The translations under genes and the position numbers were made by a program. The notes under the pieces are model-generated. The model made no database searches. It was not told the DNA's origin and saw only the letters and a program-made list of their open reading frames with translations. A stretch of 64,000 nucleotides of DNA from Zingiber officinale (lineage: Eukaryota; Streptophyta; Magnoliopsida; Zingiberales; Zingiberaceae): assembly GCF_018446385.1 (NCBI RefSeq), contig NC_056000.1, positions 31,016,011 to 31,080,010 on the forward strand, read 5' to 3'. Each line of letters opens with the position of its first letter. Positions within the stretch are counted from its first letter, which is position 1. Of this stretch, positions 33,801 through 46,747 are shown one piece after another.

Positions 33801-35052
33801 AACAATTCTCTTATACGTCAGTTGTAGAAAGTTTCATGCATGCACAAGTTTATACGCGTTTGGATATAACATACATAGTGGGGATGTTAGACATATATTT
33901 AAATAACTTAATACTGGCTCATTAGAAAGTGGTAAAGAGAGTGATGCAGTATTTATAGAAAAAAGGACACATGTTCATGTATAGGAGGTTTGATTACTTT
34001 AAGGTTATTAGATGTTTAGACTCCAATTTTATTGGTTGCTTGGATAGTAGATGGTTCACTTCAGGTTATATTTTCATATTTGTTAGAGGGGTTGTATCGT
34101 GAAAAGCGTCAAGCAGAAGCTAATAACCACCTCTACTATAGAGGTAAAGTTGATAGCATGTTATAAAACATCCAATCATGGGATTTGACTATAGAACTTC
34201 ATCATAGCGTTGCAAATCATTGATGGCATTGACTAGTCTTTGAGGATTAACTATGATAATAAAGTCACATAACTTTATGCTAAGAATAATCACAGTTCGC
34301 GAAGTCGAAGCACATCGACATCAAGTTTCTATGAGTTAAAAAAAAGAGTTCAGAGTTATCAGATAATAATAGAGTACATCAACACAGATTCCATATTGAC
34401 GGATCTACTCACCAAAGGCTTGGTACTTAAGGTATTTCATATGCATGTTATGGATACGAAGGTCTTTATAGAAAAAGTGCTTGTTTAGTGAGAATATGTA
34501 TTTATTATGATGCTCTATATTTATCTATGAACACATGCACTTTATTTTTTTTATCATGCATATTTAAGTTTAAAATATTTTTATGTATTTTATTTTGACA
34601 CAAATAAAGTTATCATGACTTACTAATGATGATTAATATATGGTGCTTGCAAATATGAAATGAATTCCTTATGGAATCATGAAGTTAAGATCATGATTTG
34701 TTGCTGAAGTTTAGCATAAGTGTTTGCAAATATGATAATGATTATTTTAGATCATTAAGAGGATTAATTGGAAAATGACATGTACATATCACATTTCATG
34801 TAATTTCTATGTTACACATCCACATCTTAATCTATGTCATTAATGACATTAGTATTGTGATTACTGTTAGAGTTTGTTACATACAATCATATTATAGTAA
34901 TTATGACCTTTTTAATTCTATACCAATTAAGTTAATGGATCAAATTATTTTACAAGAGTATTCTTTACTCATAAAGTTTGGCATTATTGTTGATGTCAAC
35001 TAAAGTTTACTTTTGTATTGTATACAGATCATATATAGTCTAATTGAGATAT

Positions 35053-35572
35053 TGTTAGATTTTATCTTTATTTGATCAGCTTACACATTGTTTGTAAGCA
35101 TACGGATTTATGTCATTAAGAGAACCAAATACATTATATGATCTAACTAATGTTTATCAAGGGTTTGAGTTATTGGATGTGGGGTTCATATGTGTAGAAC
35201 TCATTAACTTGCACCGTTATTATTTATGTTTGATAACAAATTGAGTATTATATATAGGACACGGTTTCTATATGCTTTGATATTCTGACAAATCCCTTGC
35301 TCCTCATTAACGAAAGATTTTAGCGTCATCATCCTAACTCCTACGGAAGACCTACCTCTAGCTCTTCTTCCTTTCTAGTAGGATTTCTATGTTGGTGGAC
35401 GACAGATAGAGATGATGGCTACTCCGCTGCATTCATGTTCATCATCTCAATTTTAGTTATTTAATTTATGTTGTGTCGCACATTCGATGTTATTAGATCT
35501 TGTATGATTTCCTGTTTTTGAGTTCATATGGGTATATAATTCATGTGGTTAGGAAAACAGTAAACTCTATCA
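35053..35572 (+). repeat. 3' LTR of copia element 2
   Basis: A 520-bp sequence beginning TGTTAG, parallel over its second half to 28,895-29,228. Shared phrases are TTGAGTATTATATATAGGACA, shortened here, and CATCATCCTAACTCC. The TATATATAGGAC phrase may be the LTR TATA box. Confidence 0.7.
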
Positions 35573-36146
35573 TTAAGTGCCCAAATCAATTTTGAACCCA
35601 AACAGTATTACTTCATAAAGGGAATCAATTAAGTGGAGGATGGGCAACAAATAAGTTAATTGTATTAAGTTTTAGATTTTACCTAACTAACTTAAAATGC
35701 TTCTCTTAGGAGTTCTACGTGCAGACCTTTCCTATGAATTGGTAAATCATTTTAATTCAAACACTTACATATAATGTAGAATTATATTATGAATTAATTA
35801 ACTAAAAGTACTAGTGAAAATTATAAACTAAATGATCTTCCCTTTTTTGTTTTCTCTAAACCATCATTTAAACGGATGTCCCACAGCATGAAGGTCAAAA
35901 TCCCTCTTCCAACTAACACACCGCACTGTTGCGAGGTGTTCTACTGTCTGTTACACCCCTCCACCTTCCCCTGCTGCAATCACTGTCCTGGAGCTGATTA
36001 AACTTGACGATCATCAAAGTTGGGGAAGGTGTATCCATGAGTTGCGGATAGAACTTGTAAAGATAGAGAGGAGGAGGCGGGCCCACGGCCACGACGCACC
36101 GAAGCAGCACTTCTCTCGTTCAAATTCCAGAACAAACATTAGCAGA
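35573..36146. other. Upstream region of the bHLH gene
   Basis: No coding region is supported. This is the likely promoter region of the bHLH gene at 36,214. Confidence 0.45.
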
Positions 36147-36154
36147 TTATATAG
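36147..36154 (+). promoter_or_regulatory. Probable TATA box of the bHLH gene
   Basis: TTATATAG lies 60 bp before the ATG at 36,214. This placing argues against any upstream start codon being used. Confidence 0.5.
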
Positions 36155-36213
36155 TGACCCACTTCCCCTTCAATTCAGTCATTGTCCTCTTTCATCTCTT
36201 CCAATCCAAATTA

Positions 36214-37792
36214 ATGGGGGAGTTCTTGGACACATTCGAGTGTCTCAACCCCTGCCTTTACCCATTCTTCGAAATGGAAGCAAACTCGGAGATCATGAGT
36301 CAACTTGCAGGGCTCAATGACCCTGTTTTGGGGAGCTCCATGGATTTTTGCATGCCCGAGTTATCCGCGCCTCTCTTTGATGGATTGGACGACGAATTGC
36401 CATTGGAGTTCCAGAATCTGGCTCCGTTAGCGGGCTCTGCTGCGGAGCCGAGTGGTGGAGGGAAGAGGAAGTGGGTGGCACAGGAGACAAGTTCACAGAA
36501 TTGTTCTGAGCCTTGCGTGGTCACTGGGTCAGCAGAAAGTAAGACTACGAGGAAAAACGTATGTATCTTATAGTTCATTCTTTATGCTGAAGAATGTTAA
36601 CATAATAGAAGCTGGGGTTCAAGTAATCTTGTTCATGTCACGATTGGAATGCAGGGAGTAAGTCAAGGTGGAAAGAGAAGCAGAAGCAATGGCAAAGAAT
36701 TGGAGAAGCAAAAGGAGGTGGTTCATGTGAGGGCAAGAAGAGGCCAAGCCACAGACAACCACAGTTTAGCTGAGAGGGTAAGGAAATGACTAAGACCATT
36801 TCATAGAATCTTTGGCTGACAATTAATTTTCAGGTTAGAAGAAAGAAGATCAATGAAAAAATGAGATGTTTACAAGACCTTGTACCTGGATGCTACAAGG
36901 TAATTAATTGCCAAAACCAATAATTTTCATCCATAAAAATGATTTATTGCTTCCTTTCTCAGTCAAATTACATCAATGTAATTGCAGACAATGGGAATGG
37001 CAGGGGCTTTAGATGAGATAATAAACTACGTTCAGTCGCTGCAGAACCAAGTTGAAGTAAGCTCTTTTTACTGTTTAATATCTAAAACAAATATTCTAAT
37101 GTCTAAATATTATATTCCTTGTTTAAATCTCCCAGTTTCTTTCAATGAAGCTCTCGACCGCGAGCTCATCATTTTATGACTGCAACTTGGGTGTCGAAAG
37201 TATTGCAACCCATCAGGTGAACATACATGATATATATATATATAAAAGATCGTTTGAATTTATTATCACATGCAGATCCATGTGTACATGTGAGATGTTG
37301 TTATAGGGCAGAGGCAGAGAAGCATGGACCACAGCTTGTTCTCTTGCTGACTAAAATAAGAAAAGCATGGTCAATACTGTTCCAGTTGAGGAAATCTGCC
37401 ATAAATGCAATTCATCTAGTTTGGGACAAGATTCTAACAGTCCTGTCGTCGATCCTCATATATTAATATCAGAAGAATCCTATGTCCATGAAGAATATTA
37501 ATTAGTAACTATTCAATTGTTAATCGTAGATATACAAACTGATCATTAGGTGCCTTTCCTTATTGTTCATCTAAATATGATGTATCAAGCAGGGCAAGAT
37601 TAAAGTCGTGTGTAGCTTTATATCCACTGTTGCACTGTCATCATCTTACACCTTCCTTGATGAAATGATTGAGTACGCATGAATAATGAGAGGGATGCAT
37701 ATGATGCATCAATCATGTGATCGAATATTTTTGTGATTTTGCAGGTAGATAAAGCGAAGGAAGAGGAGGAGGAGGAGAGGCAAAGAGAGTGA
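36214..37792 (+). CDS. BEE-type bHLH transcription factor
   Basis: Six exons: 36,214-36,558, 36,655-36,777, 36,834-36,899, 36,988-37,056, 37,136-37,216 and 37,745-37,792, all introns GT-AG and all junctions in phase 0, giving 243 residues. The family is BEE1/BEE3-like (brassinosteroid-enhanced bHLH, growth regulators in the nucleus). The bHLH spans about 139-208: HVRARRGQATDNHSLAER, then VRRKKINEKMRCLQDLVPGC and LDEIINYVQSLQNQVEFL. The H151-E155-R159 set predicts E-box/G-box binding. The acidic N-terminal 115 residues are not conserved. Residues 202-215 (FLSMKLSTASSFYD) are a BEE hallmark. The last exon (VDKAKEEEEEERQRE) is a choice: acceptor 37,744 is strong, but acceptors near 37,306-37,313 would give other short tails. 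Intron 2 is only 56 bp. Confidence 0.87.
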
Positions 37793-39189
37793 GCTATCGC
37801 CTTCTAGTCAATTGACTCGCCATTACCTACACTATTGAGTTACAAGCGTGCATGCATATGCACGGTCAAGTTCTGACCGGATTCAACGTTTCCACTTCGA
37901 TCACCAGTGTGTTTCCCTGAGCCCATCCACGGCGCACGTGCATATACGCCAACCGAAGGCTCATTAAGATGTAGGCCTGCTCCTTGTCATCTTCTCATGT
38001 TATCATTAATTCAATCTTTTTGTCGGTTCTGTATTGTCGTCGTCCTATAAATATATAGATTATTGGAATACTGAATAGTTCATTTTGCTTATTTGGACTT
38101 GTCTTTTTCTCTGTTTAAGATGAGCGATCGATGATATTTGACATAATCATTTCGTTCAAGAAAAAGTTCCTGATATAACTAATTAGCTGGCTCCTTCCAT
38201 ATATTGTTCACCAGGAAGATTTCTAAGTCGGTGAAACTGTGCAATTATCCTTGTGGCACTAATTAAGTCGTGCTCCATGGTTCAGTGTCAATCACAAAAA
38301 CTTTGTAATTCTACTTTTTCGAGTCAAACTCAAACCGGCACTTATGTATGTATGGTGTCATATCGTACAAACGATGTTCAGAGTTTGAACGCACTGCGAG
38401 CCAGTTCAAAGTTAGCTGCAACGCACCTTTCGACGTCCTAAAAAGCCAAAATGCCATCATGACTGAAGTAGAACTAAATAAAAAAACATATATTCATCTG
38501 AAGCGGTAACTATAGTCCCATGTTCTTCTGATCACGATTTAATTCCCACACTTAGGATGGGTTGATTGCCTGGGACTCTTCTCCAACTCGCCAAGCAAAA
38601 CGATGCAAACTTACCAAAAATGAATTGCTTATTTTCAGATCTCAACCCCAACTGTTACATCGTAAAAGAGATCGAGAGTTGCTTGAGCGCAACGAATTTC
38701 TTTTGCATCAATCTGCAAATTAAACCTTGTAGTGTGTGCGTTGTGGGTATGTGCATGAACGAGCCAGAGATGCATGGTCCACTTGATCGTGATCTTATCG
38801 AGCAGAATCTGATTTATTAGAGATTTAATTGGAGGTCGGCAATTAAACAAGTCACGAGGAATGCACACAGCCAATATGTGAATGATATATTCAGTGGATT
38901 ATGATATTGCAAGCGGGGCTGTCGTGGACAGTAGTATCGATTCAAACCCCAATCAAGTGGATGCATGCATTTGCACGCAACAAGTCAAGTGTAATTTGAC
39001 AGTTTATTCCCAAGAGACATCTCGGAATGATTTGTCAGATAGGAGATCGGCGACGAGGTGAACAGAGAGATCTTAGCTAAAGGAAATTCATTTGCTTAAA
39101 AAAAAAAATCAAAAGAGACTACTTTTTGAAAAGTAGTTAAAGAGGCGTCTTTAAAAATTTACATAATACATGATACGCTCGGATAGTAC
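37793..39189. other. Intergenic region
   Basis: Probable bHLH 3' UTR, then DNA without a supported gene. A CACGTG G-box core is at 37,935-37,940, past the stop codon. Confidence 0.45.
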
Positions 39190-39660
39190 GTACATCGGCG
39201 AGACTCTGCTCCCCGTTAACACTTTATGTAAATAAGTCCAATACAAGTGACACTATTCTAGTTCTCAACTTGGCTTGAACGCCCAAGTGCTCGGCGAGAC
39301 TCTGCATATATGTCTGTTGCTCAACATCCCGATCGAGTACTTGAGCGTCTCAATTCAACATCCTGAGTGTTTTGGCAATTAATCCGAGCACCATAGTTCG
39401 ACAATTCGAGTGTTCGACTACTCCTCGAGCTGTCGAGCACCTTGACATGGCATCCCAAGTGCTTTGTAATTCGAGCACCCTAGCTCGACATTTCAAGTGC
39501 TCGATCGATAGCTTGAGGGCACACCACCTCGAGTTCTCAAAGCACTTTGCTCAAGGGCTCAACCAAGCTTTGTATGCAAGACGTCATTTCAAGCTCCAAA
39601 CTCACCTCGCCTCTCGAAGCATCTCAATTTTTCTCATGCCCATCGTGATGAGTCCAGTCT
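39190..39660. repeat. Degenerate repeat rich in CGAGCACC / CGAGTGCTCG
   Basis: Irregular repetition of phrases such as TCGAGCACCTTGA, AAGTGCTCG and GGCGAGACTCTGC. Similar phrasing fills 29,830-30,420 inside copia 2, so both may derive from one unknown repeat. The open frame across it (100 codons) looks like a by-product of the repeat. Confidence 0.4.
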
Positions 39661-40984
39661 CTTTGGGCTAGGGTATTCCTAGGCGTGACTCTACCAGGGA
39701 TGGAATCATGATTGATTATGCAGCAAAAATAAAATAGTCATCTTATTTGCCTTTAAATAGGGCATTTACTTTAAGAAATCATAATTGATTAGAGTAAAAA
39801 TCGAAGCCGTCCATCATCTTAACAGCCCCTTTAGAATGGTCCATACTAATTAAAAGCGGATAAATTATGGAGAAATTTATTTTAGTATAGCAACCTTTTT
39901 TATTAAAAAACTTAAACATCTAACGAGACATTTTGTACTCATAAAAAATTAATCTTGAAATTTATTAGAACAACTACTCATGTAAATATCAACTATGCCC
40001 ATCAGTGAGGGTAATTATGATTGATTATTGTATCACGAGTACATGCTCTCAAGAAAAAATTTCTCCTACTTCCTAATCACTATAAGCTAATTCCATAATT
40101 TACTTCTTTTATATAATCTAGAACGGATTGTGAAAAATATTTAGAGTTAGTATAATTATCTTTTGCTATAAGCGATTGATTATTATAGTAAAAAATAATT
40201 ACACTTATCCTCAATAATGTATTCACAGTTTATTTCCTAAAAATATAAAATCCTATGGCAAAAAGATAATTCACCGTCCAGCTCTCCCATCAATTCGTCT
40301 CTAAATAAACACAGAAAAAATTATAGATGACTATTAATATTAGTGTAAATGATCAAAATTAAAAAAAAACATATTTAAATATACTAATTAAACCTTAAAA
40401 TTTCATATGGTAATATTTCTTACCTCAATTATCATAGCGTTCCGAGAAGACCTGAAAATATAAAATCATGCGCATTTGGAAATGGGGTGTGAAAGGACAT
40501 AGTCCGGACAGACCTATACAGTTTCCTCATACCACATGATGTGATAGCCTATATTTCAATAAATTAATGACCCTACAAATCAAAGGTCAGGTCATATAAA
40601 AGAGTTAAAACTAACTAAATCTGATAGAATATGTATTCCAATTTTATTAATGAATTTATAATTATATATGGATGAAAAAAGTGTTGAAATTTTTTGTAGA
40701 ATCAGGTGGGAAAATAAGAATATAGGAGAAACTTTATAATAAAAGTATAAGGATAGAAGAAAGATTCTAAAAAAAATATTTACTATATATATTTGTTCAT
40801 AATATAAAGTCCTTATTTATACACTTATATTTATGCTTCTCTATTTTTTTTATAATTACATCACATCATTAAACATAATACAATTCAATTTTATTTTATT
40901 TTGTATTAATGACTCCTGCCATAAAGAGTTTCATTGAACTTAGTAGAATAATTGAACTTTGCTTAATTGATGAAATGTCGCATG
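39661..40984. other. AT-rich intergenic DNA
   Basis: I see no gene or recognisable element. Confidence 0.45.
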
Positions 40985-41968
40985 AATTCAAATTCATTTT
41001 GACAACTTCCTTATATGATTGATGAAGTCAAGTTGTTTTTAATATTGTTCCGAGGGCAGATCGACAGGAATATAGAGGTATATGTCGATGATATTCTGGT
41101 AAAATTCCTCCGAGTCATTAATCTCTATGCAGATATTGAGGAGACTTATCGAATTCTGAGAATGTACGGAATCAAGCTCGATCCAAGTAAGTGCCTATTC
41201 AGAGCAAGGAGTGGACGCTTCCTCGGTTACATAGTGACCGAGCGGGGAATGGAAGTGAATCTAAGTAAAGTAAAAGCACTCCAAGACATATCACTCTATG
41301 CAACCTGAAGGAAGCTCAGCGGATGACTAGGTGAATCACGGCATTATCCAGGTTCATCTCCAAGTCTTTCAACCGAAGACATGCCACTCCAGTTTGGAGC
41401 CACCCGTTCTTCAAGGTTCTGTGTCGGGCTACAAAATTCTAATGGGACACCGAGTGCGATAAGGCACTAGAAGAGCTCAAGAATTATCTAACTTCTTTAC
41501 TTGTATTAGAGAAGTCCATCGTTGGCGAGCCACTCTGGATGTACCTATCATCCATAGAACGGGTGGGTGGCTAAGCGTTGGTGCTGCAGAATGACATTGA
41601 ACAACAACTAGTGTATTTTCTAAGTCATATATTGAAAGATGTTAAGTGCCGCTACACCTATCTCGAGAAGCTGGCGTACGGGCTGGTCCTCGCAACTCAA
41701 AGGTTATGCTTATACTTTCTATCACATCCAATAATTGTGTTGACTAACAACACTCTAGGGTGAGTCCTCCTTAACCCTAAAGTGTTCAGCCGACTAATCA
41801 AGTGGGCCATGGAGTTAAGCAAATTCGGCATCCAATACTAACCCCGATTGGCCATTAAGGCGCAAGCCTTAGCTGATTTTGTGACAGAAGTACAGAATGT
41901 CGAGCCAAAAGTAACTTGGAAGATCTATGTGGATGGATCATCCACTCGGCAAGGAAGCGATGTGGGCA

Positions 41969-44567
41969 TGTTAGAGTGTATACTAAAAGCCTAGCTTTTG
42001 TAACATTTATTTTGAAATAAAGAATCACATTGGTCAAATATCTGCATTTATATGCTAAGTGTAGTTGTTCAATGAATTTATATTGAAGATAACATGATGT
42101 GTGGTGTCACACACAGAAAATCATGTTATCAATTCCTTATAAATTATAAACAGTAGCTCACGACTAAGATGGAAATGAACAAACCATTGGAATAGTCGAA
42201 GTGTAATTTGGTATTAGTTTATCTTAACTATAAAATTACACTAGTACACTCTAAGTATATTGAGCAAGACCATTTAAGGTAAATTCTTTTTATACTGACT
42301 AAATAAAAGAACAAGACCTTTGTTATTATGGAAGTGTGTGCTCTTAATCCTGATATAATAACAAGCACATATATCTAGTATTTATTTTTTTGAATTATCA
42401 ATGGGTGAGATTTAATTCAATAAATCAAGAGGCCCGATAAGTTGAGAAATGATATTATTTATAGTGTGTGTTGTTGATTATAGAAAGAAACTGTGTCCTA
42501 GTAATCTAGGTTGATAATGCCCCCAAGATGAATTCATAAGGATTGTCATGTAAACCCTGCAGGTGGACTTAGTTCGACATGACGATAAGGTTGAGTGGTA
42601 CTACTCTTGGAGCTAGATATTAATTAAGTGAGTTGTCAGCAACTCATTTAATTAGTGGACATTCGATATCTTAAACACAGGGAGATTAACTTACTCATGA
42701 TAAAGAGGAGCCCATATAGTAATATGAGATTGGTGCGGTAGTTCAATAATAATTCTTTAGTAGAATGAGATATTATTGATGTACTCGAGTTGGGTGTTCG
42801 GGGCGAACACGGGAAGCTCAAGTTCATCGGGAGACCAAAACCAATTCCTCCTCTCGGTCCCTGTCATAGCCTCTTATTTATAAATTGTTATACCCATTTA
42901 TACCCACCTTAAGGTGACCGACCAAGCCTAGCTTGGAGCCCAAGCTAGGGCCGGTCAAACCAAGGTGAGATGGTTTAAGAGGTGGCCGACCCTAACTTGA
43001 ACCCAAGCTTGGTGTGGTCGGCCACAATAAATTAAAAGGATTTTATTTTTTAAAATCTTTCTTATGTGGAAGCCATGCTTTTAAAAGAGAGTTTAAAATT
43101 TAAATCTTTCCTTTTATAGTTTTCTACAAAAGATTAAAAGAAAAGTTTGATATCTTTCCTTATTTGTGGATAAAAGGAAGATTTTAATTTTTGATAAAAC
43201 TTTCCTTTTTTAACCATCCTCTTGATTATAAAAGAGAGTTTTAAAATTTAAATATTCCCTTTTATAGTTTATACAAAAGATTAAGAAAAGATTTGATATC
43301 TTTCCTTATTTGTAGATTGAAAGGAAGATTTTAATTTTAGAGAAAACTTTCCTTTTTGTAAATCATCCACATGTTTTAATAGAAAGATTTTAATTTGTAA
43401 AAGTTTCCTTTTATGACCAACCATGAAGGGAATTTTTAAAAGATAAATTTTTATTTAAAAATATCCGGAAACAAATTAGGAAGTTTTAATTTTATGTTTA
43501 AAACTTTTCTTCCTTGGAGGATTAGATATGGTCGGCCATATTAATAAAGAAAAGGATTTTTAATTAGTTAAATTTTCCTTTTCAATGGCAAGGAAAATAA
43601 GGAAGTTTTTATTAAAACTTTCCTTATTTATCAAGACCAAGAAATATAAACAAGAGGGTAGAGGTGCCTCACCTCACAACAATACTTCTATTATTCCTCT
43701 CCTCCTTAGTGGTGGCCGGCCCTCATCTTTCTTCATCTCCTTTTCTTCTTCTTTGGTGGCCGACGACATCAACTCTTGGGGAGTCCTTGGTGGCCGGATT
43801 TTGCTTGGAGAAGAAGTAGAGAAAGGAAGATTTGTTTCTAGCATCCCTTAGAGCTTGGTGGTGGTGGGCGAACCTCATCTTCTCTTGGAGTTCTTGTGGT
43901 GGCCGAAACTTGCTTGGAGAAGAAGAAAGCTTGGGTGGATTCTCGTCTCGGTAGATCGTCGCCCACACGACGTTCGAGATTAGAAGAGGAATATGACAGA
44001 AGATCGTGAGGTCTATAAGCTATAAAATGTTTAACTGGTTATTAGTTTCCACATCATAACTAGTTCATCCTTTTATTTAAATCTTGAAATACCAAACACA
44101 AGAGGCTAATGAATCTAGGTAATCGAAATTATGTTTTCGATTTTGTGTTTCTTTTGTTTTTTGAATTTGTGATTCGATTATTCTTTTTGGTTAAACCTAG
44201 GGTTACTATAAGGAAATTAAATATTAAATTTCGTTGAAAGGCTTTGTTTAGGAAGTGGTGGATGCTCCCATACCCAAGAAGGCTTAGTGCCTCACCCTGT
44301 TTAACCTGGAAGCCAATCTCTGAAATTAATATTTAATTGAATTTGTAACATAGGTGGATTTGGGTCAATAATGTTAAGCATCATTTGCGATCCAAGTCTA
44401 AACTACTAAGAACAGATAAGTTGAATTTGGAATCAATAATGTTAAGTTCTGTTTGCGATTCCAAATTTAATTTCTAAAGAACATAATAGGTTGTTAAGAA
44501 TGGTTCAGGACTTGTACAAAATTTTTATACAAGGGAATCAGTACGATATTCCCAGTAGCAACCAACA
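41969..44567. mobile_element. Solo LTR, 2.6 kb, with target duplication
   Basis: A 2,599-bp sequence begins TGTTAGAGTGTATAC and ends AGCAACCAACA, flanked by the direct repeat GGGCA (41,964-41,968 and 44,568-44,572). It interrupts the RNase H region of Tat element 1, whose coding sense resumes on the other side. No PBS, polypurine tract or gag/pol is inside, so it is a solo LTR, probably from recombination between the two LTRs of a copia-type element. Inside, about 137 bp is duplicated in tandem (about 43,083-43,215 and 43,217-43,365). Confidence 0.85.
43083..43365. repeat. 137-bp tandem duplication in the solo LTR
   Basis: Two imperfect copies share AAAAGAGAGTTT, TTCCTTTTATAGTTT, TTTGATATCTTTCCTTATT and GGAAGATTTTAATTTT in the same order. 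A third shortened echo follows to about 43,520. Confidence 0.7.
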
Positions 44568-46270
44568 GGGCATACTTCTGATATCGCCACACAAGGATTG
44601 AATGCAGTTGTTCATTCGGCTAAATTATCGAGCCACAAACAATGAGGTAGAGTACGAGGCACTAATAACAGGTCTACAAGTAGCAAGGTATGTGGGAGCT
44701 ACACGAGTCCTTATCCACTCAGACTCTTAATTGGTGGTGCAACAACTCTTAAGGACTTTTGAAATAAAGGTTATATGCTGAGGCGTTCAAAAAGTTAAAG
44801 GTTGGATTTCAAAAGGTTATTATTTAGAAGATCCCCCAAGCGAAAAATCATAATGCGGATAAACTGGCAAAGCTAGCAAGTTCCTTAACTCCGATGGTGT
44901 TAGATAGGTCAGTCGAGCAAGTGATGTTAATAGCTCACATCGACAAGCCAACCAGAGAAGCATCCCATGACTGGAGAATTCCTCTGATCGAGTTTCTCTG
45001 ATTGGGTAATATGTCGATCGACCGGGAGCAGGCTCGATTACTAAAAAAGAGAGTCAGACGATTCACATTGATCGGGGACCACCTATACAAGAGAGCCTAC
45101 TCAACACCTTTGCTCAAGTGCGTCGGATCAAAGGGCATTCAATACATCTTACAAGAAGTTCACCAAGCCTTCTGCGACAATCATTTGGGCGGCTGATCGT
45201 TGGCTAAAAGAATCCTACTCGCAAGGCATTTTTGGCCTACTCTACAAGCCGACGCTATAAGGACAGTATCAATTTGCCTATCCTGTCAAAAATATCAGAA
45301 CACTCTGCACAGGCCCACGGAAGAGTTGAAGGCATCTGTGGTATCTTGCCCGTTTGATCAATAGGTCATGGCCATTGTAGGGTCATTTCTAATAGCAATC
45401 AGACAAAGAAAATTTCTTCTTGTAGTGATAGACTACTTCTCCAAGTGAGTGAAAGTTGAGCCACTAGCCAAGATAATTGAATAGATGGCTATAAAATTTC
45501 TATGGTAGAATATCATTGGCCAGTTCAACGCCCCTCATAGACTCTTCTTCGACAATGAAAGGCAGTTTTAAGGAAGGAAACTCATAGAATGGTGTGCTAG
45601 CTACGGTATTACGCAGACCTTCACCTCGATGGATTATCCCCAAAGCAATGGCTAGGCGGAGGTCACCAATAAAGAAATCCTCCGAGGACTCAAGACTCGG
45701 GTCGACCATGTCAGTGGGAGCTGGGTGGATGAATTGCTGAGCGTGCTATGGGCCTACCATGCCACACCCCGAGAAGCCACCGACATCACCCCATTTCACT
45801 TAGCATACGGAGGAGAAGCTATGATGACGGTCAAGATGGGAGTTGAGTCCGATCGGATACAACTCTACAATGAGAATAGCCTTGAATGACGTCGCATGAA
45901 GCTAGATTTAATAGATGAAATTAGGGATAAGGCAGCCACATGAATGATGGCGTACCGGCAAAGGATGAAGCAGAACTATAACAGATGAGTGATTCCTAGA
46001 TCATTCCAGGTTAACAACTTTATTTGGAAAAGGATCAAGTCGGTCGCCGACGTGAGCAAACTAGAGGTCCCGTGGGGAGGACCCTACAAAATGATCCAGA
46101 AGCTCAGCTTAGGTTCTTATTATCTATAAGACGAAAATAGAAGGAAGCTCTATCGGTCGTAGAGCACAAACCACCTGCAACCCTATCATGCAAGATAGTA
46201 AGCTCATAGTAGAACTGATGTAAATTATAACACCATTTGTTCTATAAATGTAAGAAAGTTTAAACAAAGA

Positions 46271-46747
46271 TTCGCCAAGTGTCAAAGACTCATATGTCGA
46301 GCAGCCGTGTTATAAGTGAGCTTAGCCCTCATGCTAAATGTCAAAGACTCACGTGCTGAGCGGTCGTGTTATAAGTGAGCTTAGCCCTTACGCCAAGTGT
46401 CAAAGACTCACGTGCCGAGCAACTGTGTTATAAGTGAGCTTAGCTCTCATGCCAAGTGTCAAAGACTTATGTGCTGAGAGGCAGTGTTATAAGTGAGTTT
46501 AGCCCTTACGCCAAATATCAAAGACTCACATACCGAGTGGCCTTGTTGTAAGTGATAGTAGCCCTCGCGCCAAGTGTCAAAGACTCACGTGTCGAGTGGT
46601 CGTGCTACAAGTGAGGGTAGCCCTCATGCCAAGTGTCAAATACTCACGTGTTGAGCAACCATGTTATAAGCAAGTTTAGCCCTCACACCAAGTGTCAAAG
46701 ACTCTCGGCCCAATTGGATGAGTTATAAGTGAGCGTTGCTCTTGTGC
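46271..46747 (+). repeat. 59-bp tandem array in Tat element 1
   Basis: Eight head-to-tail units of about 59 bp have the core CGCCAAGTGTCAAAGACTCA followed by CGTG..GAG and TTATAAGTGAGCTTAGCCCT. Unit starts are regular (46,275, 46,334 and so on). Two longer diverged units follow to about 46,930. Tandem arrays between pol and the 3' LTR are typical of Tat elements. Confidence 0.88.

Larger units (their letters stand above)
28895..35572 (+). mobile_element. Decayed copia element 2
   Basis: A plus-strand Ty1/copia copy with remnants of both LTRs (5' part 28,895-29,228; 3' LTR 35,053-35,572) and a PBS-like TGATATCAAAGCC (29,231-29,243). Pol traces appear in order: pre-integrase (about 31,760-31,950), integrase (about 32,020-32,360), RT (about 33,080-33,360, phrases GCKWILKTKRD and KIAFLN) and RNase H (about 34,020-34,440). 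The LTRs differ strongly and coding remains are broken by very many lesions, so this is an old fossil. The stretch where gag is expected is filled by tandem and dispersed repeats. Confidence 0.78.

Noticed and set aside
36154-36213. Upstream extension of the bHLH first exon
   Set aside because: It overlaps the probable TATA box, so it is unlikely to be transcribed.
39372-39671. 100-codon frame on plus
   Set aside because: It tracks a CGAGCAC-rich degenerate repeat and has no family features.
43585-43851. 88-codon frame inside the solo LTR
   Set aside because: Low-complexity leader-like sequence in an LTR; nothing supports a gene.
46271-46747. CRISPR-like reading of the 59-bp array
   Set aside because: Units are contiguous without unique spacers and lie in a plant Tat element.
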